NCBI GenBank assembly: GCA_965247125.1
Contig: CBDFGO010000002.1
Location: 1,364,001 to 1,428,000, forward strand
DNA: 64,000 nt
From: CALBJU01 sp965247125
GTDB taxonomy: Bacteria > Bacteroidota > Rhodothermia > Rhodothermales > UBA10348
Reading direction: 5' to 3'
Shown here: positions 42,882 to 52,224 of the stretch, one piece after another
How the letters are laid out: the number at the start of each line of letters is the position of its first letter
Numbering within the stretch: position 1 is the first letter of the stretch
The notes under the pieces: generated by a model
Seen by the model: the letters and a program-made list of their open reading frames with translations, nothing else
Told to the model about the DNA's origin: nothing
The model's database searches: none
Program-made: the position numbers and the translations under genes

Positions 42882-43289
42882 TCATCGCCATCCTCCAACA
42901 ATGGCCCCCATTGCGATTGAATAAACGAACTGATATCCGGCATCAATAAGATAAATAGACCATGGTTTGTCGAGTACCATGTGTGCAGTCATTCCAAGCG
43001 TCGCCAAAAAACCGATCCACACAAGAGCGCCCATGAGTGCACCATGGTGATAGGTAGACACGCCAGCGTAGGAACAGAGAACGGACAACACGATGGCCAT
43101 AACAGAGTAACTGATCAGTGAAACGAGCAGGGTTCTACCTGCTGCTTCTCTCATCTGCTCTGCTGCGTAACCGTGGGCGTTCAGCCACGCATCCCCAAAC
43201 AGTAAGGGTGAATACCAAAACGCTCCGATGAGAATAACCACTATTACGGACACGCCGATGGCGAAACCGTTGAATTGAATTGGGGGCAT
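42882..43289 (-). CDS. DUF1761 membrane protein
   Basis: 135 residues from the ATG at 43289 (MPPIQFNGFAIGVSVIVVIL), which has GGAG seven bases upstream; the ATG at 43295 overlapping the previous stop is an alternative. Four membrane helices are visible. The pattern GAFWYSPLLFGDAW near the N-terminus and YQFVYSIAMGAIVGGW at the end match DUF1761, a family of no known function. It is translationally coupled to the preceding VOC-family gene. Confidence 0.8.
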   Translation of the reverse strand: MPPIQFNGFAIGVSVIVVILIGAFWYSPLLFGDAWLNAHGYAAEQMREAAGRTLLVSLISYSVMAIVLSVLCSYAGVSTYHHGALMGALVWIGFLATLGMTAHMVLDKPWSIYLIDAGYQFVYSIAMGAIVGGWR

Positions 43290-43291
43290 GG

Positions 43292-43666
43292 TCATTCTCC
43301 GTGGTCGCCTTTGCGCCACAAACCAAAAGTGATTCCAAAAGCATCATGAATAATTGCCATCTCGTCGCCGTCTGGTAGGATCTGTTTTGGCATAACAGTG
43401 GAAGCGCCCAATTCTGTCGCTTTCTTTAGTGATTCGTCCACATCATCCACCTCAATCAGTAGCTGAACGAGGTTGTGTCCGTTCGGAGGGCTCGGCCAGA
43501 TCCCTCCTGGGATGCCTTTCCCGTCTGAATTCGTACCTATTGTGCGGTAATTGAGTCCATTGGCAGTATCAACGGTCCAGCCGAACATTTCCTGGTAGAA
43601 ACCTGCGGCGCCATCCGGGTCTTTGCATATGATCTGCCAGTTAGTTACTGGATTTCCCATCGCCAT
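43292..43666 (-). CDS. VOC/glyoxalase-fold protein
   Basis: 124 residues, a single vicinal-oxygen-chelate domain: WQIICKDPDGAAGFYQEMFGWTVD at the start, HNLVQLLIEVDDVDESLKKATELGAS in the middle, and DAFGITFGLWRKG at the end. Members bind a metal and act as lyases, dioxygenases or simply ligand-binding proteins, and the role here is unknown. It overlaps the upstream regulator by 26 bp and abuts the DUF1761 gene, so the three are one transcription unit. Confidence 0.85.
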   Translation of the reverse strand: MAMGNPVTNWQIICKDPDGAAGFYQEMFGWTVDTANGLNYRTIGTNSDGKGIPGGIWPSPPNGHNLVQLLIEVDDVDESLKKATELGASTVMPKQILPDGDEMAIIHDAFGITFGLWRKGDHGE

Positions 43667-44459
43667 TCTCCATGTTTGGTTGAATTCTGGTAAGTGGAAA
43701 GAGACTGATCTCTAGCCGATATACATCGTCGTGTTCTTCATCGTGCTGAAGTAACTCGAGCACCTCGCCTCGGAAACGGGCGATCTTCTCTGAAATCTCG
43801 GGCAGTCGATTTGAGTTAACTGCAAGTGTGGTCGAACTGTGTTCATTTATTCGCGCATGATCGTGCACTGACGAAAGGGCGAGCTCCCGCACACGAGACC
43901 AAAGTCTGTAAATTGTTTCCTGAGTAAAATCACCAATGCTCCCAATCAACCCTTCCGACGAATCAACCCAGCGATCTCCTTCCATAGCGAGTAACCCAAG
44001 GTGACAGAGCCGCACGAGTGCAATATTTACTTCATCCGTTGAAATACCCAATACTCGAGCGACCCAGGATGAATCGGCTCGAAAGTTTTCTAGTCGAGTA
44101 AGTTCAAGAATCGCGTAGTAATACCATTCGGCAATCATTTCCGCAGCGTCTTCGGTAAGCTGAGTGGCTTCGTCAAGACTGGGATGGTTGGCAGGCCACC
44201 GACGGTTTAGATCGACGTACGACTCAATCTCACGCGGATCAATTTTCAGTCTGGCAGCGAGTCTACGGATCGTCCCTTCAGTGAGCTTTCGCTTCCCACG
44301 AAGCAGCTGGGATAATGTGGAATGATCGATTTCGAGATACAACGCGAAGGATCTCTGTGAATACTGCTTGTTGGTAGCACAGCGCGTGGCCAACTCAGAT
44401 TGCAGTCGGTGCTTGAATCCGCTTAACGGCGAAGAGGGATGTGAATCACTTATTTTCAT
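43641..44459 (-). CDS. TIGR02147-like helix-turn-helix regulator
   Basis: 272 residues. The N-terminus (RSFALYLEIDHSTLSQLLRGKRKLTEGTIRRLAARL) is a Cro/Xre-type helix-turn-helix. The C-terminal part (WYYYAILELTRLENFRADSSWVARVLGIS) matches the TIGR02147/DUF4423 family, common in Bdellovibrio and Fibrobacteres and scattered elsewhere. It is the first gene of the regulator-VOC-DUF1761 unit and lies 157 bp downstream of the iron alcohol dehydrogenase, so it may be separately promoted. Its target genes are unknown. Confidence 0.78.
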   Translation of the reverse strand: MKISDSHPSSPLSGFKHRLQSELATRCATNKQYSQRSFALYLEIDHSTLSQLLRGKRKLTEGTIRRLAARLKIDPREIESYVDLNRRWPANHPSLDEATQLTEDAAEMIAEWYYYAILELTRLENFRADSSWVARVLGISTDEVNIALVRLCHLGLLAMEGDRWVDSSEGLIGSIGDFTQETIYRLWSRVRELALSSVHDHARINEHSSTTLAVNSNRLPEISEKIARFRGEVLELLQHDEEHDDVYRLEISLFPLTRIQPNMENGDGKSSN

Positions 44460-44616
44460 GGACTCAACATACTTCGACCTTGAGCACTCTTCAATAGATC
44501 AGCATCACAAACCGGGGCAGTAGAACTGCCCCAGGTCGGTCAAATTGAATCCATTTATCGATTTTCATGACGGCCCAATCGGGAATTTAATTCCAGGACC
44601 TTTTCTTCGAAACTCG

Positions 44617-45774
44617 CTATCTACTTAGATTTCCTTCAAGGGCTGCGACGAAAATTTGCCGCGCGCCTTCAACAGTTAACTCTCTGGGATTGGTACCCGT
44701 ACTTGGATCCGCCACCGCACTTGAGGCAACGAGGTCAATGGCATCATCCGTGACACCGAGTTCTGTGATGGAATGTGGCACACCTATTTCCTCGCGAAGG
44801 CGAAGCACCCATTCCAGCAAGCTATCAAATCCGTGTTCGATTTCAATTGCATCACACATTGGGTTAATCTTGTCTCCTAATTCGGCGCGGTTGAACACGA
44901 GAACGTAGGGCATAAACACCGCGTTGGTCATCCCGTGATGCGTGTTGTACATCGCCCCTACTGGATGCGACAATGAGTGAATAGCACCAAGACCCTTTTG
45001 AAATGCGACCGCTCCCATGGAAGCTGCGGCCATCATCATTGATCGAGCCTCAAGATCACCTCCATCCGAAACGGCGCGAACCAGAGCCTGGGATACAAGA
45101 CGCATTCCTTCCAGGGCAATTCCACCAGACATGGGGTGGAAAGTGGGCGCACAATAGGCCTCCATGCAGTGCGCCAGTGCATCCATCCCGGTGCCAGCGG
45201 TCAAAAAGGCCGGCAATCCAGAGGTTAACTCCGGATCGGCAATCACCGAAACGGGCAACATCTTGGGATGGAAAATGATTTTCTTTTCATGCGTGTCTTC
45301 GTTCGTGATGACGCCCGCCCTGCCAACTTCTGATCCAGTACCCGCCGTCGTAGGAACGGCAATGACGGGAGCAATCGCATCTGAATTGGCGCGGGTCCAG
45401 TAGTCTCCCACATCTTCAAAATCCCACACGCTTCTATTCTGGCCCTGCATGAACGCGATACACTTTCCCGCGTCCAGCGCCGATCCTCCTCCGAACGCTA
45501 CGACGCCATCGCAACCCGCTTGCCTATAGGCGAGCACGCCCTGAGAAACAACCTCCTCCTTTGGATTTGGGTTCACATCAGAGAACACCACGGCATGGAT
45601 ACCAGCATCGGTGAGCACGCGCAGGGCATTCGTAGTAATCGATTGCCGTGCCAGGCCTTTGTCCGTGACAAACAACGGTGTTCGAATGCCGGCAGCGCTA
45701 CATGCCTCAGCCAATTCGCTGATTCGTCCAGCGCCGAACCGTATGATGTTTGGATAGGACCACGTTGCGTTCAT
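44617..45774 (-). CDS. Iron-containing alcohol dehydrogenase
   Basis: 385 residues of the group III family. Visible features are the NAD-binding FGGGSALDAGK, the metal ligands in IADPELTSGL (Asp), MDALAHCMEAY (His) and LSHPVGAMYNTHHGMTNA (two His), and PTTAGTGSEVG. It should interconvert an alcohol and an aldehyde with NAD(P). Its start overlaps the aldehyde dehydrogenase stop in an ATGA. In the gamma-glutamylation scheme it would oxidise gamma-glutamyl-ethanolamide (or an analogue) to the aldehyde. The order permease-synthetase-ALDH-ADH supports this, but the substrate is inferred. Confidence 0.92.
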   Translation of the reverse strand: MNATWSYPNIIRFGAGRISELAEACSAAGIRTPLFVTDKGLARQSITTNALRVLTDAGIHAVVFSDVNPNPKEEVVSQGVLAYRQAGCDGVVAFGGGSALDAGKCIAFMQGQNRSVWDFEDVGDYWTRANSDAIAPVIAVPTTAGTGSEVGRAGVITNEDTHEKKIIFHPKMLPVSVIADPELTSGLPAFLTAGTGMDALAHCMEAYCAPTFHPMSGGIALEGMRLVSQALVRAVSDGGDLEARSMMMAAASMGAVAFQKGLGAIHSLSHPVGAMYNTHHGMTNAVFMPYVLVFNRAELGDKINPMCDAIEIEHGFDSLLEWVLRLREEIGVPHSITELGVTDDAIDLVASSAVADPSTGTNPRELTVEGARQIFVAALEGNLSR

Positions 45775-47171
45775 TCTTCGTAGCGCAGATAAAATGATTT
45801 TGGCCGGGTGAGGTGCTCGTAACCAACACTGGAAAGTGTCGCTCCGCGGCCAGTATTTTTGACCCCGGTCCAGGCAAGCGTGGGGTCGAGATAGTCACAT
45901 CGATTCATGAAAACGGTTCCTGTCGCGACTTCATTTCCGATGCTGACTGCCGCATCGAGGTCCTTCGTCCAGATCGACGCAGAAAGCCCGAACTCACTGT
46001 CGTTCATGAGAGCCACAGCCTCTTCATCACTCTCGACCGGCATTATTCCTACAACCGGTCCAAACGATTCGTCCCGCATCACAGACATGGTGTGATCAAC
46101 GGAAACGAGCACTTGAGGAGCCATGTATGCTGGACTCAGTGCCCCGATTGGTTCTCGTTCAAATTCTGCGGGATCGATAAGCGGCTCCGCTCCCGACTGC
46201 ACGGCTTCGTCAATTTGTTTACGCACAAAATCGGCTGCCCTCGCCGATATCATCGGGCCGAGTGTGGTTTGGTCATCCATCGGATCACCCAGAACATGTT
46301 GCCTGGTGGCCTTCACAAAAGCATCCACAAACTGGGAGTAGATCGAGCGATCGACATAAATGCGCTCAACCGCACAACAGCTCTGTCCCGAATTGAAGAA
46401 GCAGCCATCCACGAGCTGTTCAACTGCGAAATCCAGATCCACGTCAGCGCGGACATAAGCGGGATCTTTGCCGCCCAATTCCAGGCCGACGCCCACAAAC
46501 GCACCGCCGGCTGAGCTCTCGACGATCCTTCCGGCCCCGACCGACCCCGTAAAGTGCACTCGATTCACCAACCCGTCTGAAATAATTCGATTGGCCTGTT
46601 CGTGAGAGAGAACAATGTTGGCGAAGAGCCCCGACGGCAATCCGGCTCCATCGCAGGCCATCTGAAAACGCTCCCCCACCAGAAGTGTCTGGGAGGCATG
46701 CTTTAACAGGACCGCATTCCCGGCCATGAGGCCTGGTATTATGGAGTTGACGGCCGTCAAGTAGGGGTAATTCCAGGGAGCAATTACAAATAAAAGCCCT
46801 AGCGGCTCGCGCTTAATGGTGCGGCGGATACCATCACCACCGAGAATAACCAGAGGTGCGAGTGATTCTTCAGCGATGGAAATCATGTGATGAGCCCTTT
46901 CTTCGAGCCCCCTGAGTTCACCCACGCCGTATCAAATAGGACGGCCCATTTGCTTGGTCAACTCTGGAACGATCTCGTCCTGCATCGCCAAAAGTCTGTC
47001 GACTATTCGTGAGCAGATGGTAGCTCGCTCGGAGATGGAGGTAGTGGCCCATTCAATCTGAGCGGTGCGAGCATCGCTAAGTACACGCGACAGATCTTCG
47101 GCCGAAATGATCGCTCGGCGGGCGACTACGCTTCCATCAATGGGTGAAATACACTGAATGCTTTCTGACAT
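45771..47171 (-). pseudogene. Aldehyde dehydrogenase with an in-frame TGA after codon 79
   Basis: A 466-codon reading frame interrupted once. Residues 1-79 end in TKQMGRPI, then TGA at 46934-46932. The same frame continues YGVGELRGLEERAHHM and runs to the end without another stop or shift. In relatives this position often holds Arg, so a CGA to TGA change is the simplest cause. The rest is intact: LELGGKDPAYV (catalytic Glu), FFNSGQSCCAVER (catalytic Cys), SFGPVVG and LTRPKSFYL. It starts 3 bp after the synthetase stop and overlaps the alcohol dehydrogenase start. It could be a true nonsense allele, a sequencing error, or a restart from the GTG at 46925 making an N-truncated protein. Confidence 0.8.
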
Positions 47172-47174
47172 GTA

Positions 47175-48551
47175 TCAAGTCCGCTCAAATCCGCGGCGTA
47201 GCTCCCAATCAGTGACACACTTGTCGTACTGGCCTTGCTCCCAATGTGCCGTATGCACGTAGTGATCGATGACATCATCCCCAAAAGCGGCCCGAAGCAT
47301 TTCTGAGTCTTGCAAATGAGTTGTGGCCTCGCGTAGTGTTTTTGGGACCTCCCGAAGCTCATCGGCTATGTAAGCGTCACCTTCATACGAACTTTCCAGT
47401 TCCATTTCGTTCTCCACACCATCCAGCCCTGCAGCTATCAAAGCGGCAAAAGCGAGATACGGATTCAGGTCTGCGCCGCCAATACGGCACTCAATCCGAA
47501 TACCCGATGTCCCCTCCCCACAGAGCCGAAACCCCGCCGTTCGATTATCTCTCGACCAGATAGCCTTGGTCGGTGCAAAAGAGCCTGCCTGAAATCGTTT
47601 GTACGAATTGATAAAAGGCGCAAGGAAATAGGTGATTTCGCCCGCGTGTGCAAGCTGCCCGGCCATGAACTGACGCATCAACGAAGACATGCCGTGAGGT
47701 TGGTCAGCGTCCTGAAAAGCGTTCTGCCCCGATTCATTTGCCAGAGAAAGATGAATATGACAGCTGCTCCCCGCCAGTTCATAGTTCCACTTGGCCATGA
47801 ATGTGATCGCTTTATCGTGCGCATGGGCGATTTCTTTCATCCCGTTTTTCATGATCACGTGACGATCAGCCATCTCGAGTGCATCGCAATATTCGATGTT
47901 CAACTCTTCCTGACCGGGCCCCCACTCTCCTTTTGAATTTTCAACCGGTATGCCCGCGCCTTCGAGGCCGTTGCGCATCGCCCGTAATACTGGCTCTTCC
48001 TTGGTGGTCTGAAGAATGTGATAGTCCTGGATATAGGTACCTGATGTTCTCGGATCTCTAAAGTCCTTGTCACTTATGTCTCGATAGGTCTCGTCGAAGA
48101 GATAGAACTCCAGCTCTGAGGCGGTCATTGCTCGGAGCCCGAGCTGCTCAAGTCGTTTGAGTTGCTTGCTGAGGATGGCACGAGGACTGTAGGGAACGTC
48201 TTCTGAATGATGATCCAAGACATCACACAACACCAGCGCAGTGCCTTTCAACCAGGGAGTCACCCGAAGCGTTGAGAGGTCTGGCCTCATGACGAAATCG
48301 CCATATCCCGCGGCCCAGCTTGCGCCTTTGTAGCCGGGAACGGGCTCCATTTCAATATCGTCCGCCAGCAGATAGTCGCACGCGTGCGTTTCTTTGTAGG
48401 CTCCATCAACAAAAAATCGGGCCTGAAATCTTTTGCCGATCAATCGACCGAACATGTCCGGGAAACAGACCAGTACAGTATCAATTTCCTCGTTTTCTAC
48501 TGCAGTTCGCAGCGTTTCCAAGGTCAACATGCCTTTCAATTTTTTCGCCAC
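47175..48551 (-). CDS. GlnA4/IpuC-like gamma-glutamyl-amine synthetase
   Basis: 458 residues of the glutamine synthetase fold. The N-terminus (IDTVLVCFPDMFGRLIGKRFQARFF) and GYGDFVMRPDLSTLRVTPWLKGTALVLCD follow the GlnA4/IpuC pattern rather than true GlnA. Catalytic features are ASELEFYLF, GPGQEELNI, AGSSCHIHLSL and IRIECRIGGADLNPYLA. The well-known adenylylation Tyr region of GlnA is absent. Family members ligate glutamate to ethanolamine (GlnA4) or isopropylamine (IpuC) with ATP. It sits between the ethanolamine-type permease (17 bp) and the aldehyde dehydrogenase (3 bp), which strongly suggests the first step of an amino-alcohol pathway. Confidence 0.85.
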   Translation of the reverse strand: MAKKLKGMLTLETLRTAVENEEIDTVLVCFPDMFGRLIGKRFQARFFVDGAYKETHACDYLLADDIEMEPVPGYKGASWAAGYGDFVMRPDLSTLRVTPWLKGTALVLCDVLDHHSEDVPYSPRAILSKQLKRLEQLGLRAMTASELEFYLFDETYRDISDKDFRDPRTSGTYIQDYHILQTTKEEPVLRAMRNGLEGAGIPVENSKGEWGPGQEELNIEYCDALEMADRHVIMKNGMKEIAHAHDKAITFMAKWNYELAGSSCHIHLSLANESGQNAFQDADQPHGMSSLMRQFMAGQLAHAGEITYFLAPFINSYKRFQAGSFAPTKAIWSRDNRTAGFRLCGEGTSGIRIECRIGGADLNPYLAFAALIAAGLDGVENEMELESSYEGDAYIADELREVPKTLREATTHLQDSEMLRAAFGDDVIDHYVHTAHWEQGQYDKCVTDWELRRGFERT

Positions 48552-48568
48552 TCTTTATTCGCCTCTGT

Positions 48569-50023
48569 CTATTCGCCTCTGTGTTGCATGGCAAACTCCT
48601 CTTCTGGAGATAAAATCATTCGGTGCCTGGCATACAGACCGAAATAAAGTATTCCCGCCGAGAACCAGATGGCCGTTCCATAAACGCCCGGCCTGTACTC
48701 CGGATTAATAAACAGAAAGACGAGCGTTGCCGCTGCAATGACGCCTGCTACGATAGCACCCGGCTTCCCGAGAGGACTAACATAGGGCCTCTCCATTTCC
48801 ATGTCTCGCATTTTAACGAACGAAATCATCTGCATGACATACGCGATAACCGCCCCAAATACTGCCATATTCAGAAGTACAGCACCCACGGGTACCCTCC
48901 CAAAAATGAAGGACCCGTATTCGATGATCAGGGCAACCACATAGCCGATGACTGCTCCAACGACAAGCGCGACGTGTGGCGTCTGGCGCTTGGGATGGGT
49001 AAGAGACATCCATTTCGGGAAGTACCCAGCCCTGCTGAGCGAATAGATATTGCGCCCATAGGCATAGATGATCGTGTGAAAGCTGGCAACGAGACCCGCA
49101 ACTGCCACCATCGCCATCATGGAAGCGCCGACCCCCTCTCCAAAGATGGTCTGAAAAGCCAGAAATAGAGGTTCGTCAGACGTACCCACGACAGCGGAGC
49201 CTGGCGCGATACCCGCGTTCAGAAACAGAGTCAAAACGGAGGCGACGATAAGCGTTAAAATGCCCCAGAGCAGTCCCTTCGGCATATCCCTTTTTGGATC
49301 ATGCGACTCCTCTGCCGCCAGGGGAAGCTGCTCAATCGCCAGATAAAACCAGATGGCAAAAGGGAGGGCCGCCGTGATGCCGCCCAAGCCCATAGGAAAC
49401 CACAGTGTGCCCCCCGATTCAGGTTCGATATTAAGAGCATGCTCCCAACTGAAATGTGGTATCGCCCCTATCCAGAATACCAAAAGGATGGCCAGAGCCA
49501 GGAAGGTGATGAAAATGGTGAAACGAAAAGTCAGCTCAACACCGAGGACATTCATACCCACGAAAACCGCATAGAAAATCGCGCACCAGATCGGAGTGGC
49601 CAGTTGAAGGCCTATCAAATCATTGGCAATGGAACCCATATATCCACCAATTCCGACGACGATGACCGCCGGAGTCAAGATGTACTCCATGCTTTCGGCC
49701 AATCCCGTCACGAATCCACGCCACGGTCCCATAGCGGTTCGCCCAAACGAATATGCTCCACCCGTGTGCGGAAGAGCCGGACTCATTTCTGCGATAGAAA
49801 AGCATAGCCCCACGTACATGATGGCTACGATGGCCGTAGCAACCAACAGACCGCCGAATCCACCTGCAGCGAGGCCAAAATTCCAGCCGAAAAAATCACC
49901 CGAAATTACCGCCCCGACTCCGAGCGCCCGGAGGGACCAAACACCTGCGAACTTGCGAAGCTTGCGGCGCTCAAAATATTCGTCGCCAGCCTGGGCGTAG
50001 GCGACCTGACTCGAGTCTTTCAT
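48569..50023 (-). CDS. APC-family permease, ethanolamine-permease type
   Basis: 484 residues with about twelve membrane helices. The opening RRKLRKFAGVWSLRALGVGA followed by VISGDFFGWNFGLAAGG is characteristic of ethanolamine permeases of the APC superfamily, as are PHTGGAYSFGRTAMGPW and GLAESMEYILTPAVIVVGIG. It probably imports ethanolamine or a related amine by proton symport. It is the first gene of the - strand run permease-synthetase-ALDH-ADH. The 136 bp upstream hold the likely promoter and a fragment resembling the tRNA-Gln terminator. Confidence 0.87.
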   Translation of the reverse strand: MKDSSQVAYAQAGDEYFERRKLRKFAGVWSLRALGVGAVISGDFFGWNFGLAAGGFGGLLVATAIVAIMYVGLCFSIAEMSPALPHTGGAYSFGRTAMGPWRGFVTGLAESMEYILTPAVIVVGIGGYMGSIANDLIGLQLATPIWCAIFYAVFVGMNVLGVELTFRFTIFITFLALAILLVFWIGAIPHFSWEHALNIEPESGGTLWFPMGLGGITAALPFAIWFYLAIEQLPLAAEESHDPKRDMPKGLLWGILTLIVASVLTLFLNAGIAPGSAVVGTSDEPLFLAFQTIFGEGVGASMMAMVAVAGLVASFHTIIYAYGRNIYSLSRAGYFPKWMSLTHPKRQTPHVALVVGAVIGYVVALIIEYGSFIFGRVPVGAVLLNMAVFGAVIAYVMQMISFVKMRDMEMERPYVSPLGKPGAIVAGVIAAATLVFLFINPEYRPGVYGTAIWFSAGILYFGLYARHRMILSPEEEFAMQHRGE

Positions 50024-50076
50024 GCGGGACCATAAATGAAATGAGTCTGGAGTATAGCTACTAGTGTCCTAAACCA

Positions 50077-50107
50077 GAATTGGGGTGTTTTTATCTCATT
50101 TCAGTCC
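50077..50107 (+). repeat. Possible further tRNA-terminator fragment
   Basis: AGAATTGGGGTGTTTTTATC and following bases resemble the right arm of the tRNA-Gln terminator (GATATTGGGGCGTTTTGATT...), with several mismatches. No tRNA 3' end precedes it. It lies between the amine module and the second multicopper oxidase. Confidence 0.3.
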
Positions 50108-50159
50108 TTGCAAGAAGGCAGCCAGGCATCAGTAGGGCTCGGCGTTTGCGCGCCCTTTT

Positions 50160-52031
50160 CTACTTCGAAACGATCCATTTTTGCGTCCATGCAGCTGACG
50201 GATTGGGGCCCATACCAAGCTGGTAAACTCCTGGCTCTGACGGACTGAACATATAGTCAATCGTCTCTCCAGATCCGATTACCTGCCCGATTTCTACTTC
50301 TACCCGTTGGCTCTCGGGCAAGTCTGCTCCATCTTTCGCAATGGCCCGCAACTTCACAGGTTGGCCGTCTTTGGTCATCCAGAATTTGGCCACACCCGCT
50401 GGCGTAATATTGATCAGACGCAGCCTATGGTCCTCGCCCACGCTCGCAATCATGTCGGGCTGCTCTTGGCGTCCATTCATTTCCCAGTCTTCGATAGGTC
50501 TCCCCCTGCGCCTATTATACCCTATTGTGTAAATGTGATCGAATTCAGGATCGAATTCTTCTCCTTCATCCAGAACGATTATCGGACCATACAATCCGCC
50601 AGAAAGCTGACGTACATCATTTAGATGACTGTGATAGATGAAGGTGCCGCTGCGCATCAGGGATAGTTTATAGGCGAACTCCTCGCCTGGCTCGATTACC
50701 GGAGAAACTTTGCCATCAGAGGCGCTCCAAAATGGCACGCCGTCCGACCAGCTATCGAGTTCCAGACCGTGCCAATGCACACCAGTCGGAGTACTCATGT
50801 GATTCTGAACGGTCACATACGTGTCCTGGTAGCGTTGGAGAAACATAACAGGCCCCGGAGCACGCAAGTGCGTCTCATCGGGTTGGAAGCCAGAGTCAAA
50901 CGAAAATGAAAAGGCTTCCAGAGAATCTGCACCGTGCTGATTAGCGTGTAACGTTAGATACCGCGGCTCTCCCCTCGATATTAAATCCGATTTACCGGGC
51001 TTAACGCTTATCCCAAGAACCAATCCGGCCATATGCTCATGCTCTCCAATGTCCGCCGTCGGCAGGCGCTGGCCACTGCCTACATGAAAAGAAAAATGGC
51101 AATGAAATAACCAATTGCCCTCTCGAGCAGGTATCCACTCCATCATCATGGTAGACTGACGAGGCATTAGTTCGGTAACGACCTCCCGTCTCTGTTCCTG
51201 CGAATAGGTGATATCGCTGGAGATGCCACCTACCGACAGGACGTTGTAAAAAAAGCCATGCAGATGCATTGGATGACTTCGGCGCGAAGCATTGATGACG
51301 CGCCACCTCTCCTTCTCACCAACCGTTGGCTCCAGGCGTTCTGTAAACGGAAATGTATGGCCGTTAATGGTCAAGGCTACCACCCTCCGTGGGACGACAG
51401 GGAACGCTCTATCACGGAACGATGTGAATATGTTCATCACAAAGATTCTATCGGGAGGAGAACCTCCTACCGGATCAATAATGAAGGCTCCTGTTAGCTG
51501 CTCATATTCTGCGGTTCGCCTGTGTAGTCCTTGGCCCTTCTGAAGGTAGTAGAAGTAGGTGCCAGGCTTTCCAGCCTCGAAATAGAACTCATGAGACTCG
51601 CCAGGTAAGAGCGCAATTCCTTGATCGTGCTCATTTGGTCTTTCATGAAAACCAAACACGGTAACTGTCGAATCCGGAACTGAATTTCGAACCCGTGCCT
51701 TGACTCGAGTTCCTTCTTCGACCCGAATCAGGGGACCCGGAATGGTAAGGATTTTGCCTCGTTCAGCGATGGCCATCACACGAATTCCGGGACCGTCTGC
51801 CGTTTCAAGCCGCCAGTCCGACCAGACGAGTTCGAGATCAATTTCAAGCACGCCATCCGTCAGCACTCCTGCGGGAGTCCGGTTTTCGTTAGCCACTACC
51901 CGTGGTAGCCCAGATTCTGATCCTGCTGGAATGAACCAGGGATTGGAATATTCCTGTGCTTCGGCCTTACCTGCAGAGAAAAGCAGACTGCACGAAAACA
52001 GTACAATCAGGAAAGCTCTAAAGAGGTTCAT
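50160..52031 (-). CDS. Multicopper oxidase with permuted copper-motif order
   Basis: 623 residues from the ATG at 52031 (MNLFRAFLIVLFSCSLLFSAG), a good signal peptide; the ATG at 52040 is an alternative. Four cupredoxin-like domains can be traced. Unusually, the motifs that normally end a laccase come first: HPMHLH at 253-258 and HCHFSFH at 310-316. Those that normally begin it come last: HWHG at 419-422 and HSH at 467-469. The position ten residues after the type-1 Cys, usually Met/Leu/Phe, is Gln321. All ten copper His and the Cys seem present, so a functional trinuclear site between domains 2 and 3 is plausible. It is divergent from the amidohydrolase gene, 193 bp away. Confidence 0.85.
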   Translation of the reverse strand: MNLFRAFLIVLFSCSLLFSAGKAEAQEYSNPWFIPAGSESGLPRVVANENRTPAGVLTDGVLEIDLELVWSDWRLETADGPGIRVMAIAERGKILTIPGPLIRVEEGTRVKARVRNSVPDSTVTVFGFHERPNEHDQGIALLPGESHEFYFEAGKPGTYFYYLQKGQGLHRRTAEYEQLTGAFIIDPVGGSPPDRIFVMNIFTSFRDRAFPVVPRRVVALTINGHTFPFTERLEPTVGEKERWRVINASRRSHPMHLHGFFYNVLSVGGISSDITYSQEQRREVVTELMPRQSTMMMEWIPAREGNWLFHCHFSFHVGSGQRLPTADIGEHEHMAGLVLGISVKPGKSDLISRGEPRYLTLHANQHGADSLEAFSFSFDSGFQPDETHLRAPGPVMFLQRYQDTYVTVQNHMSTPTGVHWHGLELDSWSDGVPFWSASDGKVSPVIEPGEEFAYKLSLMRSGTFIYHSHLNDVRQLSGGLYGPIIVLDEGEEFDPEFDHIYTIGYNRRRGRPIEDWEMNGRQEQPDMIASVGEDHRLRLINITPAGVAKFWMTKDGQPVKLRAIAKDGADLPESQRVEVEIGQVIGSGETIDYMFSPSEPGVYQLGMGPNPSAAWTQKWIVSK

Positions 52032-52224
52032 GAGTATCATTTCGGCGGGTAAACGAAGAAGGACATCACATATGTACAAAATATCTTGGTCGCTAGCCAT
52101 AAATAACTACAGCTGGGCGGTCAGATGGTTGGCCGTTGAGGCCTGTTTGGAATGAAAGGCACCTCTTGAATCCTATTTGTCGAGTGCTAACTTGGGGCCA
52201 CATTTCAATCGAACGTGGTCTTAG

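Noticed and set aside
46932..46934. TGA as selenocysteine or reassigned codon in the aldehyde dehydrogenase
   Set aside because: The position is not catalytic, no SECIS-like hairpin is evident, and TGA is a normal stop elsewhere in the window.
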